DNA from: Polyangium sp. 15x6
GTDB taxonomy: Bacteria > Myxococcota_A > Polyangia > Polyangiales > Polyangiaceae
Direction: 5' to 3'
Assembly (NCBI RefSeq): GCF_029960785.1
Contig: NZ_JASBQE010000044.1
Coordinates: 1 to 64,000 of the forward strand
Length of the DNA stretch: 64,000 bases
In this document: positions 62,784 to 64,000 of the stretch, in pieces
How the letters are laid out: each line of letters begins with the position of its first letter
Position numbering within the stretch: the first letter of the stretch is position 1
The notes under the pieces: generated by a model
What the model saw: only the letters and a program-made list of their open reading frames with translations
Databases searched by the model: none
Told to the model about the DNA's origin: nothing
Program-made: the position numbers and the translations under genes

Positions 62784-64000
62784 CTATGGAAGAGGCAGCT
62801 GCATCTCCCGCTCGTGCTGCTGCTCGGCCCTGCCGAATACCATCCTTCGCGCCATCTCCCCTCGCTCCCGCGCCGTTTCCCGTCCCCCGGCGATCACCCG
62901 ATCGAGCTCTTCGAGATGGACCGGCTGGAGCACGATCGACGCCCGCCCCCAGCCGTCGAGCGGATCCCCGAGCTCGATCCGCGCCGGCCGCGCCTCGTTC
63001 GCTGCCGTCGGATACAGGATCGTCGCCACGCCGCCCCGCGGCTGGCTCAGCGCATACATCGCGAGCTGATACAGCATGTCGCGCGGCAGCTCCCGCTCCC
63101 ACAGGTCACGATATTTCGCGTCGAGCAGAAGGCTCTTTCCGTCCGGCGTCCTCACCGCGAAATCGGGCCTCGGCCGCGGTGCGCGCCGCCGTCTCGGGTT
63201 TTCCCCCGGCGCGTACCGCATGAGATCCTTCAGCGCCTGCTCTTTCATGACCCCGCAGCCCTCGAGGTTGTCTTCGAGAAACCGCTCCAGGAGCCGCTGG
63301 AAGAATCGGTTCATGTCCAGCAAGAATCCCGGCAGCACGAAGGGTTCGTCCGAATCCTCCAGGGCCGGCGCCTCGCCGTCCAGCAGCAGCCCGATGAGCG
63401 TGAGGGCCGGCGCGTACGCCGCCGCCATTCGATCGAGGCCCTGCTCGGCCTGCGTGACGAGCTGCCGGTGCAGGGGGCGTTTTCGGACCGACACGGCGAG
63501 CGCGTCGGCGAGCCGCCGCAATTCGATCTTCAATGCACGATCGAGCGCCATCCCCGCCGCGAGGTGAAGTCCGCCGAGGAGCACCTGGTTCAGCAGGCAA
63601 TCCGCGAGGCGCAGGTGGTGCCTGCAAGGCAAGCTCCCGCGCAGCACGCCGCCCTCCCGCGCGATTCGGCTCATGTCGATGCGCCCTCGCGGACTCGAGA
63701 GCGACTCTTCGACGGCCACGTAACGCCGGTCGAGCCCACGGGCGAGGAGCTCTCCCGCCTCCGCGAGGAGCTGCGAAGGCAAGAGGTCCTCGAAGAGGCT
63801 GCCGCCGGCCGAGAACGGAGCCGTGGGCATGGTCCGGAGCTCGCGCAGGCGGTATGCATGGCGAAACAGCCGTGCGAAGGGCTCGCGGCCGAGCTTCGGC
63901 GCGATGGTGACCGTCAACGCGCCGAGGCGGAGCTTGCCGACGTACGACGTCGTCTCGATTTCGAGGCCGCGCGCGAGCTCGCGCACGACGAGCACGCCCT
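62784..64000 (-). CDS. McrC-family restriction system component (5' end beyond window)
   Basis: At least 403 residues are seen. The N-terminal part (TSYVGKLRLGALTVTIAPKLG) matches the DNA-contacting region of McrC but about 40 residues usually come before it, so the gene most likely begins beyond the right edge; a GTG at 63995 is only a possible internal start. The C-terminal half holds a PD-(D/E)xK nuclease core: PDFAVRT...SLLLDAKYRDLW, followed by the Tyr-Gln helix MLYQLAMYAL. McrC cuts DNA with the McrB GTPase, which would be expected just upstream, outside the window. Confidence 0.85.
   Translation of the reverse strand, partial: GVLVVRELARGLEIETTSYVGKLRLGALTVTIAPKLGREPFARLFRHAYRLRELRTMPTAPFSAGGSLFEDLLPSQLLAEAGELLARGLDRRYVAVEESLSSPRGRIDMSRIAREGGVLRGSLPCRHHLRLADCLLNQVLLGGLHLAAGMALDRALKIELRRLADALAVSVRKRPLHRQLVTQAEQGLDRMAAAYAPALTLIGLLLDGEAPALEDSDEPFVLPGFLLDMNRFFQRLLERFLEDNLEGCGVMKEQALKDLMRYAPGENPRRRRAPRPRPDFAVRTPDGKSLLLDAKYRDLWERELPRDMLYQLAMYALSQPRGGVATILYPTAANEARPARIELGDPLDGWGRASIVLQPVHLEELDRVIAGGRETARERGEMARRMVFGRAEQQHEREMQLPLP

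Overview
The window is GC-rich, gene-dense bacterial DNA with strong third-position GC bias. Three features suggest a myxobacterium of the Polyangiales (Sorangium/Polyangium type): Ser/Thr protein kinases, secreted proteins with Gly-rich 'GGMGGAGG' or 'GTGG' stalks plus FG-GAP/VCBS and Cys-rich repeats, and several VgrG/DUF2169/Rhs export modules. The taxonomic call is inference. I found no rRNA, tRNA, CRISPR array, insertion sequence or replication origin.

Layout. 1-2.6 kb: 3' part of a secreted FG-GAP/Cys-rich/Gly-rich protein running off the left edge. 2.76-4 kb: FloR/CmlA-like phenicol exporter. 4.4-10.5 kb: two coupled membrane proteins of unknown function, an unknown 306-aa protein, an SDR oxidoreductase, an NTF2-like lipoprotein, an acyl-CoA synthetase and a small unknown protein. 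10.5-11.5 kb (minus): a caspase-fold-like protein coupled to a small membrane protein. 11.7-16.5 kb: SbcD/SbcC-type nuclease-ATPase pair. 16.5-21.6 kb (minus): a 1697-aa kinase-AAA-TPR-GAF-STAS signalling protein. 22-25.5 kb: SnoaL/NTF2-like protein, endonuclease/exonuclease/phosphatase protein, FG-GAP lipoprotein. 25.5-27.1 kb: divergent TetR / DUF2306 pair with a repeat-rich operator. 27.1-30.5 kb (minus): ArsR, SRPBCC, 75-aa membrane protein and UvrA-like ABC protein in one translationally coupled operon. 30.7-31.8 kb: small lipoprotein and acetoacetate-decarboxylase-like protein.

32-42.4 kb is a first T6SS-type effector module: VgrG with a large Gly/Ala-rich insertion, an Eag-type DUF1795 chaperone, a PAAR-Rhs polymorphic toxin, and a DUF2169 adaptor on the opposite strand. 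43.2-46.7 kb is a coupled trio: membrane Ser/Thr kinase, TPR/PEGA-like membrane protein, FGE-sulfatase-domain lipoprotein. 46.7-56.5 kb (minus) is a second VgrG module: DUF2169, VgrG, DUF2169-pentapeptide fusion, pentapeptide protein, DUF3540, DUF4150 (PAAR-like), unknown protein. No sheath, baseplate or ClpV genes are present, so both modules would depend on an apparatus encoded elsewhere.

56.6-60.8 kb: SAM methyltransferase, a TPR protein split by a T8 frameshift site, an ADP-ribosylglycohydrolase and an unknown helical protein. 60.8-62.7 kb is a decayed zone (metallophosphoesterase and kinase remnants) with a 22-copy 21/22-bp minisatellite. The right edge cuts an McrC-type restriction protein.

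The most interesting material is the pair of related but differently built VgrG modules. Each has a DUF2169 protein carrying the same C-terminal helical domain. One carries an Rhs toxin tip with no adjacent immunity gene; the other carries pentapeptide-repeat cargo or adaptors. All functional statements rest on reading the sequence and on knowledge of the families; no database search was run.
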